Positions 24,763 through 34,343 are shown, counted from the stretch's first letter. The stretch: 64,000 nucleotides of DNA from an uncultured Acidaminococcus sp. (GCA_900315205.1 OMYF01000002.1:1-64000), one strand, 5' to 3'. Notes: generated by a model not told the origin, from the letters alone. Numbers and translations are program-made.

Positions 24763-25772
24763 AAAAACTGACTGTATTGCTGCTGGGTGCTGTGCTGTGC
24801 CTGGCTCTGACCGGTTGCGGCGGAAAGACTGACAAGGCGGAGAAAGCTCCGGAAGCCAAAAAACTTTCCGGCAGTGTGACCGTCTATATGCCGAGTCCTT
24901 CAGGACTGAACAAGAAATACGTGGCTGCTTTTGAAAAAAAGACCGGTGTAAAAGTCCAGCTCTTTGAAGGCACGACGGGAAAGATCCTGGCCCGGCTGGA
25001 GGCCGAAAAGAGCAATCCTGTGGCTGATGTTGTCGTTCTGGCATCCTGGTCGGACGGCCTGGCCCTGAAAGGCAAGGGAAACCTTGCGTCATACAAACCG
25101 GCCAATGCGGACAAACTGTATGATGGCTGGGTCGACAAGGACAGTACTTTGTTCGGCACCAGTGCCTCCGCTGTGGGAGTCATCTATAATACGAAACTGA
25201 TTCCCAAACTGGACGCGGACTGGGACGGGCTGGCTGACCCGAAATACAAGGATCAGATCGCCATCCCGGATCCGCAGAAGTCCGGTGCCTGCAAGGATTT
25301 CCTGGCAGGCTACATGGATGCCAAAGGGGAGAAAGGCTGGACGACCTTTGAAAACCTGCAGAAGAACGGCCTGACCATCCCCGGTGCCAACAAAGCCGCC
25401 CTCGAAGCCGTCACCACCGGCGAAAAGGCCATCCTGATCGCCGGCGTGGACTACAACGCCTACAGCAGCATCAAGAAGGGAGAGCCGCTGGCCATGTACT
25501 ACCCCAAATCCGGTACCATCATCAATCCGCGGCCTGCCATGATCCTGAAAACCAGTAAGAACATGGACAATGCCAAAGCGTTCGTTGACTTCCTGCTGAG
25601 CGACGAGGGACAGAAACTGGTCTGCGATGCGTACCTGCTGCCGGGCCGCAGGGATATCACGACGGATAAACGGCCGAATGTAAAAGAGATCCCCCAGCTG
25701 AAGCACGACTGGGATGAGATGATGAAGATCGCCGGCGACTATGCTGCCAGACTCGTGGCACTGTGCAAATAA
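24759..25772 (+). CDS. ABC importer substrate-binding lipoprotein
   Basis: A 337-residue extracytoplasmic binding protein of the Fe(III)/2-aminoethylphosphonate/spermidine cluster. The signal LLLGAVLCLALTGCGG contains a lipobox (LTGC), so the mature protein is lipid-anchored at Cys21. The fold signatures GSVTVYMPSPSGLNKKYVAAFEKKTGV, VADVVVLASWSD, FGTSASAVGVIYNTK and NPRPAMILKTSKNMDNAKAFVDFLLSDEGQ are typical. The adjacent tyrosine pair used by many ferric-binding proteins is absent near the C-terminus, which makes iron less certain than the annotation class suggests; phosphonate or another anion is possible. Start is GTG at 24759. Confidence 0.9.
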   Translation: MKKLTVLLLGAVLCLALTGCGGKTDKAEKAPEAKKLSGSVTVYMPSPSGLNKKYVAAFEKKTGVKVQLFEGTTGKILARLEAEKSNPVADVVVLASWSDGLALKGKGNLASYKPANADKLYDGWVDKDSTLFGTSASAVGVIYNTKLIPKLDADWDGLADPKYKDQIAIPDPQKSGACKDFLAGYMDAKGEKGWTTFENLQKNGLTIPGANKAALEAVTTGEKAILIAGVDYNAYSSIKKGEPLAMYYPKSGTIINPRPAMILKTSKNMDNAKAFVDFLLSDEGQKLVCDAYLLPGRRDITTDKRPNVKEIPQLKHDWDEMMKIAGDYAARLVALCK

Positions 25773-25800
25773 GTCCGGACTAAAGACTGCAGATAAGAGC

Positions 25801-25837
25801 AGAAGCTGTGGAATCCGGTTTTCACAGCTTCTTTTAA
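25801..25837 (+). terminator. terminator-like hairpin inside the ABC operon
   Basis: AGAAGCTGTG (25801-25810) pairs perfectly with CACAGCTTCT (25823-25832) around a 12-base loop and runs into TTTTAAA, only eight bases before the permease ATG. It would allow more binding protein than permease to be made, by partial termination or by protecting the upstream mRNA. The arm belongs to the GCTGTG hairpin group. Confidence 0.7.
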
Positions 25838-25844
25838 AATCATT

Positions 25845-27485
25845 ATGGACAAAAAGATCAAAGCGAAATATTTTTTCATAGCAGCATTATTGTTTTTCTT
25901 CATCCTGGTTCCCGTACTGACCGTATTTTCAGAGGCCCTGATGCCGGAAGGCCGCTTTGCACCGGCCCATGCCATCCATGTCGTGCTGCAGGCGGAGAAC
26001 CTGAAAACAGTGTTCAATTCGCTGCTTCTGGGTTTCCTGGTCGTCGTGACGAGCTCCCTTCTTGCGGTGCCTCTGGCCTTTCTGCTGGCGAAAAGCCGGT
26101 TTGCCAGATACCGCTGGCTCGATATCCTCTTCCTGGTCCCGTTCATGACGCCGCCGTATATTGCGTCCATGGGATGGATCCTCTTTGTACAGCGCCGGGG
26201 CCTGTTCCAGCAGCTTTTTCCTTTCACGGGACATCTCTCGGAAGTTTTTTTGTCCCTTGCCGGACTGACTCTCGTCATGAGTTTCCATTCCTTTCCTTTT
26301 ATGACGACCATCCTGAAAAACGCGATCCTGAATCTGGGGGATAATCTGGATGAAAGCGCCCGTATCTGCGGTGCCGGGTTCCGATACCGGCTTCGGAAGA
26401 TCACGCTGCCGCTCCTCAAGGGAAATTTTGCCATTGCCATGCTGCTGGTCTTTGTGAAGACCCTGTCCGAATATGGCACGCCGGCCACATTGGGCCGCCG
26501 GATTGGATTTGCTGTGTTCACGACGGATATCCACCGTTTTGCCTCGACGGCGCCCATTGATTTTGGAACGGCGGCGAGCCTTTCGTCCGTCCTCGTGGTG
26601 ATCTGCATGGTCATGTGGCTGCTGCAGACGTATGTGACGGATAAAAATACCTATGCCGTGGTCGGAGGCAAGGGGAACCGCTCCGGCAGCACTTCCTCCC
26701 GTTTCGTGACACTGGCCGGCGGAGCTTACATCGCCCTCTTGATGCTCGTTACCATCGGCATCCCGTATTTTTCCGTCCTCTCCACTTCACTCATCAAACT
26801 GCGGGGATTCGGTTTGGCACCGGGAAATTTCACCCTGGAACACTATGCGACGCTGCTTACGGAAAGTGACGGCGGACTCGATGCCCTGCTGACCAGTACG
26901 GCGCTGGCCGTGGCTTCTGCGATCCTCGTGAGTATTGCGGGCACGCTCATTGTCGTTGCTATCCGGAAAGCCGGCCGCTGGAAAAAGGTGATTTCAGGGT
27001 TCGCTCTGTTTCCTCAGATGATCCCGAATATCGTACTCGTCATCGGCCTGATGCTCTTCTGGAACAAGATCTATGCCTTCGTACCGCTCTACAACACACT
27101 TGGTTTTATGGTCCTTGTCTATTCCGTCATGTTCCTGCCTTATTCCATCCAGTATGTTTCGTCTTCTCTCATGCAGATCAGCGGCAGCCTCCTGATGGCA
27201 GGCCGGGTCTGCGGCGGGAGCAGGGGCTATGTGTTCCGCCGGATCACCCTTCCCCTGGTGATGAAGGGCATCCTGGCAGGCTGGATGATGACCTTCATCA
27301 TCGTGTTCCGCGAACTGGTTGCTTCCAGTCTGATCGCTCCTCCGAATACTCTTACCGTCTCCACTTTCATCCTGAGTGAATTCGAACAGGGAAGTGTGTC
27401 CGTGGGCATGGCGATGGCAGTGCTCTGCGTATTGTTTACTACCGCTGTGCTGATCGGCATGAACCATCTTACGGGGAAGCGCTGA
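25845..27485 (+). CDS. ABC importer permease, fused two-lobe type
   Basis: A 546-residue inner-membrane permease with two homologous halves of about six helices each, as in FbpB-type iron permeases. Both halves keep the EAA loop: DNLDESARICGAGFRYRLRKITLPLLKG in the first (about residues 165-190) and LMAGRVCGGSRGYVFRRITLPLVMKG in the second (about 450-475), which contact the ATPase. No clear Shine-Dalgarno sequence precedes the ATG at 25845; the region is occupied by the hairpin at 25801, which may affect both transcription and translation. It completes an ATPase-binding protein-permease operon. Confidence 0.92.
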   Translation: MDKKIKAKYFFIAALLFFFILVPVLTVFSEALMPEGRFAPAHAIHVVLQAENLKTVFNSLLLGFLVVVTSSLLAVPLAFLLAKSRFARYRWLDILFLVPFMTPPYIASMGWILFVQRRGLFQQLFPFTGHLSEVFLSLAGLTLVMSFHSFPFMTTILKNAILNLGDNLDESARICGAGFRYRLRKITLPLLKGNFAIAMLLVFVKTLSEYGTPATLGRRIGFAVFTTDIHRFASTAPIDFGTAASLSSVLVVICMVMWLLQTYVTDKNTYAVVGGKGNRSGSTSSRFVTLAGGAYIALLMLVTIGIPYFSVLSTSLIKLRGFGLAPGNFTLEHYATLLTESDGGLDALLTSTALAVASAILVSIAGTLIVVAIRKAGRWKKVISGFALFPQMIPNIVLVIGLMLFWNKIYAFVPLYNTLGFMVLVYSVMFLPYSIQYVSSSLMQISGSLLMAGRVCGGSRGYVFRRITLPLVMKGILAGWMMTFIIVFRELVASSLIAPPNTLTVSTFILSEFEQGSVSVGMAMAVLCVLFTTAVLIGMNHLTGKR

Positions 27486-27694
27486 AGCTTCCAGATGCCT
27501 CACGGCTCAGGCGGGGGCTGCTTTGCTTTCCGGAATGACAGGCAGGAAAAGGACGCCGGGAAGGAGGTCACCGCAGCTGCCCGGACAGTTTTCACTGCCC
27601 TCCGGATCCAACCGGCAGGCAGGCCCTGCGCATTTTCTTGCGTGCTGCGGCCTTGTGCCCTATAATGGAACCTGTCAGAAAGGGCGTGATTTTT

Positions 27695-28210
27695 ATGGGA
27701 CAGCTGGAAACAATCTGCAGGGCAGTTCTTTCTTATGATCAGGGGGATCCGAAACGGATCCATCATTTGCTGAAGGTCCATGCGTTTGCCCGGATCATCG
27801 GACTGGGGGAAGGACTGGATCCCCAAACACTTTTCCGTCTGGAAGCAGCAGCCTATCTCCATGATATCGGCATCCATCAGGGAGAGATCCGTTTTGGCCG
27901 CAATGACGGGAAAATCCAGGAAGAACTGGGTCCGGAAGCGGCACGGCCCATTCTGGAAGCAGCCGGTGTCGAAGGACAGGATCGGGAACGCATCCTGTGG
28001 CTCATCGGGCATCACCATTCCTACGCCTCCATCGACGGTCCGGATGCCCAGATCCTGGCAGAAGCGGATATGCTGGTGAATCCTTACGAAGACGGTATGG
28101 ACCGGAAACAGGATGAAGCACTGTTTAACCGGCTGTTCAGGACAAAGACCGGCCGGGAACTGTTCACCTGTCTGTATTTGAAGGAATACGATCCTTCCGC
28201 GAAAAAATAA
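27695..28210 (+). CDS. HD domain phosphohydrolase
   Basis: A 171-residue metal-dependent phosphohydrolase. Histidines of the HD fold are seen in RIHHLLKVHAFARIIG, the metal pair in AAAYLHDIGIH (about residues 54-64), then IGHHHSYASIDGPDAQILAEADMLVN with the last aspartate. Similar small HD proteins hydrolyse nucleotides or nucleoside monophosphates; the substrate is unknown. The ATG at 27695 has AGAAAGGG ahead of it, and a TATAAT at 27661-27666 gives a short leader. It is monocistronic, ending before a terminator. Confidence 0.85.
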   Translation: MGQLETICRAVLSYDQGDPKRIHHLLKVHAFARIIGLGEGLDPQTLFRLEAAAYLHDIGIHQGEIRFGRNDGKIQEELGPEAARPILEAAGVEGQDRERILWLIGHHHSYASIDGPDAQILAEADMLVNPYEDGMDRKQDEALFNRLFRTKTGRELFTCLYLKEYDPSAKK

Positions 28211-28261
28211 AGGAGCCCGGACTGGAGGCAGTCTTCCTCCAGGCTTCGGCACGGAAACGGG

Positions 28262-28308
28262 GACTGTGGAAAGTACTGGATATTTCAGCACTTTCCATGG
28301 TCTTTTTC
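28262..28308 (+). terminator. terminator after the HD protein gene
   Basis: GACTGTGGAAAGTACTG and CAGCACTTTCCATGGTC form a long stem with wobbles at two positions and one mismatch, with a seven-base loop and a TTTTTCTTT tail. Confidence 0.8.
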
Positions 28309-28493
28309 TTTATGTCCCATTCCGTGAAATCAGATATTATGATGGAATATGGCGCTCAGACATATAAAATTCTTATCTCGGAAATCATCTGACAGGGCAT
28401 ATAATAAAAAGGACAGATCGATACAGGGTGGATCTGCCTGGAAACTGGCATCGTACCAGCATGGAAAGGATCCGGGGAAGGAGTTTTCTAAAG

Positions 28494-29618
28494 ATGAGCA
28501 CAAAGCAGGCAGCAAAGGCGGTTATCCTGGGAATGATCTTTTCTCTGGGAATTTATGCGGCAGCACCGAGTGAAGCCGCTGCGAAAAAGCCGTTGGTCAT
28601 TGCGGAACAGGGTTCATTTACAGTCGGCGGGACGTATAAACAGCATCCCGGCACATTTGCCCAGGAAAATTTCACATCACCGGAAGGCCAGCGTGCCTAC
28701 GGCGATTTTGCTTATGTGGAATATCAGAAACCTGTGAAGGCGAAAAGACTGCCGCTGATTTTCCAGCATGGCGGCGCCCAGTCCAAACGGACCTGGGAAT
28801 CCACGCCCGATGGACGGGAAGGGTTCGGAACCCTGTTTGTCCGCTCAGGCTACAGTGTGTATCTGGTGGATCAGCCCCGGAGCGGAGAAGCGAACCTGTC
28901 CACGGAAGCCGTCACTCCGGATACGCCATGGGCGGGAAACCCGATGTATGGAGATAAGACGCTGTACCTCCTTTCCCGCGTAGGCCACTATGATGCAGAG
29001 GGCAATCCCGTTCCCAATGAGCAGTTCCCGGCAGGGGACAAGTATTATCAGGCCTTCCAGCAGTGCTGGACGATCGGCTCGGGGCCCCTGGACAATGACC
29101 TCAATGCTGACGTGCTGGCGCAGCTCGTCAACCGGCAGAAAGACGGTGCCGTGCTCGTCACACATTCCATGGGCGGTACCATCGGCTGGCGCACGGCCAT
29201 CCGTACGGACAAAGTAAGGGGCATCATTGCCTATGAACCGGGAGGAACACCGTTCGTATTTCCGGAAACAGAAATGCCGAAAGTGACGGAAGCACGTTTC
29301 AAAGCTCTGTCCGCATCGGCTGTCGGCGTACCGATGGAAGATTTCCTGAAGCTCACGAAAATACCGGTCGTCCTCTATTACGGCGACCATATCAAACTTG
29401 GCTCCGACAATGTCGGCGAGGACAAGTGGGGTACGGAATTTGCCATGGCTCAGCAGTTCGTGGCTGCCATCAACCGTCATGGCGGCGATGCCACGCTGGT
29501 CCATCTTCCGGATATCGGCATCCGGGGCAATTCCCACTTCCTCATGCAGGAAAAGAACAATCAGCAGATCCAGCAGCTGGCCCTCTCCTGGCTCCATGAA
29601 AAAGGGCTGGATAAATAA
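28494..29618 (+). CDS. secreted alpha/beta hydrolase (esterase-like)
   Basis: A 374-residue exported hydrolase. A signal peptide covers about residues 1-27 (ILGMIFSLGIYAAAPSEAAA). The fold starts at PVKAKRLPLIFQHGGAQSKRTWES, where HGG is the oxyanion region, and the nucleophile elbow is THSMGG with S225. Later acidic and histidine candidates lie in YYGDHIKLGSDN and RGNSHFLMQEKNN. The same pattern occurs in periplasmic esterases of Gram-negative bacteria annotated as alpha/beta fold hydrolases; the natural ester is unknown. GGGGAAGGAG sets the ATG at 28494. It lies between unrelated genes and appears monocistronic. Confidence 0.88.
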   Translation: MSTKQAAKAVILGMIFSLGIYAAAPSEAAAKKPLVIAEQGSFTVGGTYKQHPGTFAQENFTSPEGQRAYGDFAYVEYQKPVKAKRLPLIFQHGGAQSKRTWESTPDGREGFGTLFVRSGYSVYLVDQPRSGEANLSTEAVTPDTPWAGNPMYGDKTLYLLSRVGHYDAEGNPVPNEQFPAGDKYYQAFQQCWTIGSGPLDNDLNADVLAQLVNRQKDGAVLVTHSMGGTIGWRTAIRTDKVRGIIAYEPGGTPFVFPETEMPKVTEARFKALSASAVGVPMEDFLKLTKIPVVLYYGDHIKLGSDNVGEDKWGTEFAMAQQFVAAINRHGGDATLVHLPDIGIRGNSHFLMQEKNNQQIQQLALSWLHEKGLDK

Positions 29619-29863
29619 AAGATCATTTCGAGACTGGTGGGCATAACAGAATCCGAGGCTGTCACTTCAGGGTGGCGGCCACGATTTTTTACTGTCTGCC
29701 GGGAATTTCCCTAAAATATGGAAAAAGGACGGGGACACTCCTGACGGCGCCTGCAGGGTCCGGAACTGTTTTTGGAATGGACACAAAGGGGATCCATGGC
29801 GTATCATAGTAAAAAGACAGGCTGTGCCAGGGCGCAGCAAAATAAAAGGCAGGTATCATTTTT

Positions 29864-31207
29864 ATGGTCCATACGACGACGAAAGATATGACAAGCGGCA
29901 GCATCCCCAGACTTCTCCTGGAGTTTGCTCTGCCCCTGATGATCGGCAACATCTTTCAGATGCTTTATAATACAGTCGATTCCATAGTAGTGGGAAATTT
30001 TGTCGGGACCGAGGCACTGGCAGCGGTCAGCGCCACGACGATGGTCACCAATATGTCAGTTTTCTTCTTTAACGGTTTTTCAATCGGGGCCACGGTCATC
30101 ATCGGCAAATATTTTGGCGCTAGGGATCACCGCACGCTCCATCGGGCCGTGGAAACCACGATGGCAGCGACTTTTATCCTGTGCCTGTTCTTTACGGTCT
30201 TTTTCCTGAGTGCCAATCACTTCATGCTCCGTTTCATGAAAACGCCTGCGGATGTATTCGATCAGGCTTCGCTTTATCTCCAGATCTATTTTGCCGGTGT
30301 ATCGGGTCTCCTGCTCTACAATATGGGCAGCGGCATCCTCCGGGCCGTGGGCGATACGAAACGGCCGCTGTATTTCCTGGCCCTTACGAGCATCCTCAAT
30401 ATCATCCTGGATCTGCTCTTTGTCCTTGTGTTCCATATGGGCATTGCCGGAGTCGCCTATGCCACGGTCTTTGCCCAGTTCATCTCCGCCTTTGCCACTA
30501 TGGCTGTCCTGATGAGGACCCGGGACATATACCATTTCTCCTTCAGGGATCTGTGCCTTGACCATGCTCTGATGAAGGAGATCTTCCGTGTGGGGTTTCC
30601 GGCTGCTGTCCAGAGCGTGATCACCGCTTTTTCCAATATCTTTGTCCAGTCCTACATTAATTTTTTTGGTGCCACGGTCATGGCAGGGTGGGGCTGTTAC
30701 AATAAGATCGATCAGTTCGTCATGCTGCCGGTGCAGTCCATGGCGATGGCTTCGACGACCTTTGTAGCCCAGAACGTGGGCGCGAGGCAAAACAAACGGG
30801 CTGATGACGGCACCGTTTCCTCCATTGTCCTGAGCCTCATGATTACCGGGGCCATTACCGTATTCCTTGTGATATTTGCGGACGCGGCCCTGCGCCTCTT
30901 CACATCGGATGACGGCGTCATTGTATCCGGTGTCAGTTTTATCCGGGTCAACCTGTTCTTCATGCTGTTTAACTGTGTCAATCAGGTCCTCGCCGGAGCC
31001 CTTCGGGGCCGGGGCGATTCGGTGGGTCCCATGGCCATCATGCTGTTTTCATTCGTCTTCCTGCGTCAGGTCTATCTGTTCATCATGACCCGCTTCATCA
31101 GCAATACCCCGCTGACCGTGGGATTTGGCTATCCCGTCGGGTGGATGATCTGCTGTGTGCTGGAAGTTTCCTACTTTTATCTGTTCTGGAAGCACAGATC
31201 CAGATGA
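29864..31207 (+). CDS. MATE family efflux transporter (second copy)
   Basis: A 447-residue twelve-helix exporter. It begins TTKDMTSGSIPRLLLEFALPLMIGN and continues with QMLYNTVDSIVVGNFVGTEALAAVS and FSIGATVIIGKYFGARD, the same landmarks as the MATE protein at 5.5 kb but with clear sequence divergence, so these are not recent duplicates. It probably expels organic cations, peptides or drugs by Na+ or H+ antiport. Only a weak AGGT-type ribosome site lies before the ATG. Seventy bases separate it from the next transporter, so both may share a transcript. Confidence 0.92.
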   Translation: MVHTTTKDMTSGSIPRLLLEFALPLMIGNIFQMLYNTVDSIVVGNFVGTEALAAVSATTMVTNMSVFFFNGFSIGATVIIGKYFGARDHRTLHRAVETTMAATFILCLFFTVFFLSANHFMLRFMKTPADVFDQASLYLQIYFAGVSGLLLYNMGSGILRAVGDTKRPLYFLALTSILNIILDLLFVLVFHMGIAGVAYATVFAQFISAFATMAVLMRTRDIYHFSFRDLCLDHALMKEIFRVGFPAAVQSVITAFSNIFVQSYINFFGATVMAGWGCYNKIDQFVMLPVQSMAMASTTFVAQNVGARQNKRADDGTVSSIVLSLMITGAITVFLVIFADAALRLFTSDDGVIVSGVSFIRVNLFFMLFNCVNQVLAGALRGRGDSVGPMAIMLFSFVFLRQVYLFIMTRFISNTPLTVGFGYPVGWMICCVLEVSYFYLFWKHRSR

Positions 31208-31290
31208 GGGATGCAAGGAAACCGGGAAAAACGCGGCAGTTTAGCAGCAGAACAATATAAAAGGATATTTAAAAGAAAGTGGGAATGGAT

Positions 31291-32481
31291 ATGGAAAATG
31301 CAAAAACATCACTTCTCGATAATGGAACGCTGTGGTTTGGCGCCGGTGTCTCGATTGCAGAAATACTGGCCGGCACCCTGCTGGCCCCGCTGGGAATGAC
31401 CAGAGCCATCGAAGCGATCCTGCTGGGACATCTGCTGGGCGGCATTTTGTTCTATCTGGTCGGGCTGATCAGTGCCCGAACGGGCCGCACCGCCATGGAA
31501 GCAGTAAAAATGGCATTCGGACATAAAGGCGGACTGTTCTTTGCCGCGCTGAATGTCATCCAGCTGATCGGGTGGACGGCCATCATGATTTATGATGGAG
31601 CTCTTTCATCGGAGGCGCTGCTGGGCGGGTCCCACACCCTTGCCTGCTTTCTGATCGGCGGCCTGATTGTGCTGTGGATCGCACTGGGCGCGGGCGGTCT
31701 TTCCAAAGTCAACCGGATCGCCGTGACAGCTCTGTTTGTCCTGACGCTGGTGCTTTCGGCAATCGTCTTCCGGGGAGGTGCGCATCCGCAGGCAGCTGCA
31801 GAGACCCTTTCTTTTGGAGCGGCTCTGGAAATCGCCATCTCCATGCCCCTTTCCTGGCTTCCTGTGGTGGGGGATTATACCTGCCACGCTGCGGATGGCA
31901 AAAAGGCTACTCTGGTTTCCACGATTTCCTATAACCTCGTGAGCTGCTGGATGTTCGTGATTGGAATGGGTGCTGCCCTGTTTGCAGGCAGTTCCGAAGT
32001 GGGAACCATTATGCTGAAAGCCGGGCTGGGGGCTGCAGGTCTTTTCATCATCGTCTTCTCCACTGTTACGACGACATTTCTGGATGCACTCTCCGCCGGG
32101 ATTTCCCTGACTGCCATCAAGGGCGTCGGGAAGGAAAAACAGTTTGCCATCCTCACTGCAGTAATCGGGACAGCTGCAGCAGTCTGTTATCCCATGGACA
32201 ATATCACGGAATTCCTGTACTTTATCGGCTCCGTATTCGCTCCCATGGCCGGTGTCCTGATCGGCTGTGTGCTGATCGGGAAGCGGGATTTCTATCAGGA
32301 AGCCTGCTCCTGGCGGAATATCCTTGTCTGGACCGCCGGTTTCATAGGCTATCGTTACCTGATGACGCTCGATATCCCGGTGGGATGCACACTTCCTGAC
32401 GTGGTACTGGTCATGCTCGCTGCCGCTCTGGTGCAGAAAAGAAATGGCCGCGGGCAGCAGCTGGAAAAAATAAATGGCTGA
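31291..32481 (+). CDS. cytX: CytX-type hydroxymethylpyrimidine permease
   Basis: A 396-residue nucleobase:cation symporter-1 member with about ten to twelve helices. The N-terminus NAKTSLLDNGTLWFGAGVSIAEILAG and the segment GRTAMEAVKMAFGHKGG followed by NVIQLIGWTAIMIYDGA match the CytX branch, which imports the thiamine precursor hydroxymethylpyrimidine. Start choice among GTG 31279, ATG 31285 and ATG 31291 is uncertain; the last is spaced best from GGGA. In many bacteria cytX sits behind a TPP riboswitch; the 80 bases upstream are too short for one and no thiamine genes adjoin, so control and substrate remain inferences. Confidence 0.85.
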   Translation: MENAKTSLLDNGTLWFGAGVSIAEILAGTLLAPLGMTRAIEAILLGHLLGGILFYLVGLISARTGRTAMEAVKMAFGHKGGLFFAALNVIQLIGWTAIMIYDGALSSEALLGGSHTLACFLIGGLIVLWIALGAGGLSKVNRIAVTALFVLTLVLSAIVFRGGAHPQAAAETLSFGAALEIAISMPLSWLPVVGDYTCHAADGKKATLVSTISYNLVSCWMFVIGMGAALFAGSSEVGTIMLKAGLGAAGLFIIVFSTVTTTFLDALSAGISLTAIKGVGKEKQFAILTAVIGTAAAVCYPMDNITEFLYFIGSVFAPMAGVLIGCVLIGKRDFYQEACSWRNILVWTAGFIGYRYLMTLDIPVGCTLPDVVLVMLAAALVQKRNGRGQQLEKING

Positions 32482-32924
32482 CCGAGCTGAAACAGCGGAG
32501 GACCGGCGGGCAGGGAGAGGAAGCGGCTGGATATCTGTCAGAAAAGACAGGGGCTGTGAAGCTGTGATGCATTGCTGCGATGCTGCTGTATGGCTGGCAG
32601 CGATGCGGATTTCCTTTCGCTGCCGTGGAATCCGTCCTTTCAGCCGGGCTGCCACAGAGGCCATGGCCTGCAGGCGTCAGAGAAGGATCTTCTTATTGGT
32701 TTTTGGGGGTTGGAAAATGGCAGACTGTGCTCTTTTAAAGCAGCTTGCGGCAAGGAGTAGTTCCCGTGTAGGGGGAAAAGATAACAAAACACTTTCTCTT
32801 CGGGTACCATCAGGGCCCCGGAAAGAAAGTGTTTTGTTTTTAGCCTATATCAGTTGCTGCATTCTGTGCCGTTACCCGTTTCGTACCGGGACGGCATGAA
32901 AGGAGAGGAGAAGGAAGAGACTCG
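32482..32924 (+). other. convergent gene-less stretch
   Basis: These 443 bases lie between the convergent cytX-type gene and the minus-strand symporter. They hold copy 2 of the GGCTGTGAAGCTGTGATGC repeat (32552-32570), a small CTGTC/GACAG hairpin just before it, and the terminator at 32784. Several short open frames occur, but none has a good ribosome site or recognisable protein, so no gene is called. Confidence 0.5.
32784..32842. terminator. bidirectional terminator between convergent genes
   Basis: ACAAAACACTTTCT (32784-32797) pairs perfectly with AGAAAGTGTTTTGT (32824-32837). Inside, CCCGAAGAG-like and GGGCCCCGG text can extend the pairing. A T-run follows on each strand's exit, so it can serve both flanking genes. 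Confidence 0.85.
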
Positions 32925-34343
32925 TTACTGATTGACTCCCACCGCTGTTTCCTTGGCAATCGCTTTATTCGAAACCAGGCTGATGCCGCAGAAGGTAAGG
33001 CTGCATACGATCCATTCCGCGTAGATCACGTGGGGCAGGATACGCACGGCGGGCACGAACATCCAGGCCACCAGGACGATGATCGAGGCCATGATGGTAT
33101 AGAAGGCAGCCTGACGGGCGCAGTATTTCGGAGCATACATGGTCATCAGGACGATCACTGCGAAGGCGGTCATCAGGGAAAGACCGGCCATCAGCGTGGA
33201 GATGATGCCGCTGATCGTCAGAGCGAAGCCCAGTGTGAGCAGCCCCAGCAGAAGGACGGCTGTACGGGTCACTTTCATATATTTTTTATCGGATATTTCC
33301 GGTTCGATGAACCGTTTATGGATATCGTGGGAGTACAGCGTCGCGGCCGAAAGGAGCAGGTTGCAGGCCGTGCTGACGTCAGCTGCCCACAGGGAAGCAA
33401 GGGTAATGCCGGCAATCCATGGATTGAGGGACATGATCAGCTGCGGCAGTGCCTGGGTCGGGGCGATGGACGGATACAATTCCGCCGCGATCACGCCGAG
33501 CAGTGCGGAAATGAAGCCGACGGGAAGCATGACGAAACCGCCGATGATGAAGCCTTTGCGGGCGGTTTTCACATCTTTGGCGCCCAGGGTGATCTGGATG
33601 ATCGCCTGCAGGGACAGGTTCACCGTAACGAGGACGGCAATCCAGGTGATGATGGTCATGGGACCCACGCCGCTGATGAAATCAAGCGAAGTAAGGGAAG
33701 GTGCCTTGATGGCGACAACGTCGATGCCGCCGACCATCGCAAGGATCAGGAACGCTGCCACGGTGATCCCGATGTACTGCAGCGTCACGTTCAGGATGTT
33801 AGACTGGCTGGCCGACCACATTCCGCCGATCAGAGTGATGCCGATGAATACGACCGCACTGGTCAGCATCCCCGTGAAGGGTGTGAAGATCTGCGGCAGC
33901 AGGGACGCCAGGATTGCACCGCCGGCTACATACTGCATGCTCATGATGACGAGCTGCACGAGGACCTGGCAGGCAATGCCGGCCACCATGCTGCGGCGGT
34001 CATAATAGCGCTCCAGCAGTTCCGGGACTGTCGTGATGTTCAGACGGCGGTATTTTTTGGCAACCGTCAGTCCCATGACGATGGCGCCGATACCCCAGGC
34101 TGCTGTATACCAGCCAGCGGAGAGACCGACCTTATAAGCCTGTTCTGCCACGCCGATTGTGGACGCGCCGCCGACGGCGAGGCCGACGATGGATACCATG
34201 ATGAGCGGGGTCGTCAGTTTACGCCCTGCCAGTACGTATTCCTCGGCTGATGCAGCGGCCCGTCGTTTGACATACCAGCTGATGCCGAAGAGCACCCCGA
34301 TATACGCCACAATGATGATGATCTGGATTGATGCTGTTCCCAT
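32925..34343 (-). CDS. sodium:solute symporter (SSF) under T-box control
   Basis: A 472-residue Na+-coupled transporter with about 13 helices. Family features include the opening helix IIIIVAYIGVLFGISWYVKRR, SAEEYVLAGRKLTTPLIMVSIVG with the characteristic GR-x-L segment, GGASTIGVAEQAYKVGLSAGWYTAAWGIG and the sodium-site helix region LWAADVSTACNLLLSAATLYSHDI. The substrate cannot be read from the protein. The leader, however, is a T-box whose specifier codon is UUC, so expression should rise when tRNA-Phe is uncharged, which makes phenylalanine or a precursor the best guess. GAGAGGAGA supports the ATG at 34343. Confidence 0.93.
   Translation of the reverse strand: MGTASIQIIIIVAYIGVLFGISWYVKRRAAASAEEYVLAGRKLTTPLIMVSIVGLAVGGASTIGVAEQAYKVGLSAGWYTAAWGIGAIVMGLTVAKKYRRLNITTVPELLERYYDRRSMVAGIACQVLVQLVIMSMQYVAGGAILASLLPQIFTPFTGMLTSAVVFIGITLIGGMWSASQSNILNVTLQYIGITVAAFLILAMVGGIDVVAIKAPSLTSLDFISGVGPMTIITWIAVLVTVNLSLQAIIQITLGAKDVKTARKGFIIGGFVMLPVGFISALLGVIAAELYPSIAPTQALPQLIMSLNPWIAGITLASLWAADVSTACNLLLSAATLYSHDIHKRFIEPEISDKKYMKVTRTAVLLLGLLTLGFALTISGIISTLMAGLSLMTAFAVIVLMTMYAPKYCARQAAFYTIMASIIVLVAWMFVPAVRILPHVIYAEWIVCSLTFCGISLVSNKAIAKETAVGVNQ

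Noticed and set aside
32474-32899. A plus-strand frame of 141 codons after the CytX-like gene
   Set aside because: It begins inside the permease end, has low-complexity basic composition and runs through the terminator at 32784.
33030-34250. A plus-strand frame of about 406 codons opposite the SSF symporter
   Set aside because: Its composition (mostly Asp, His, Gly, Gln) is that of an antisense shadow; the minus strand has the proper helices, ribosome site and T-box.
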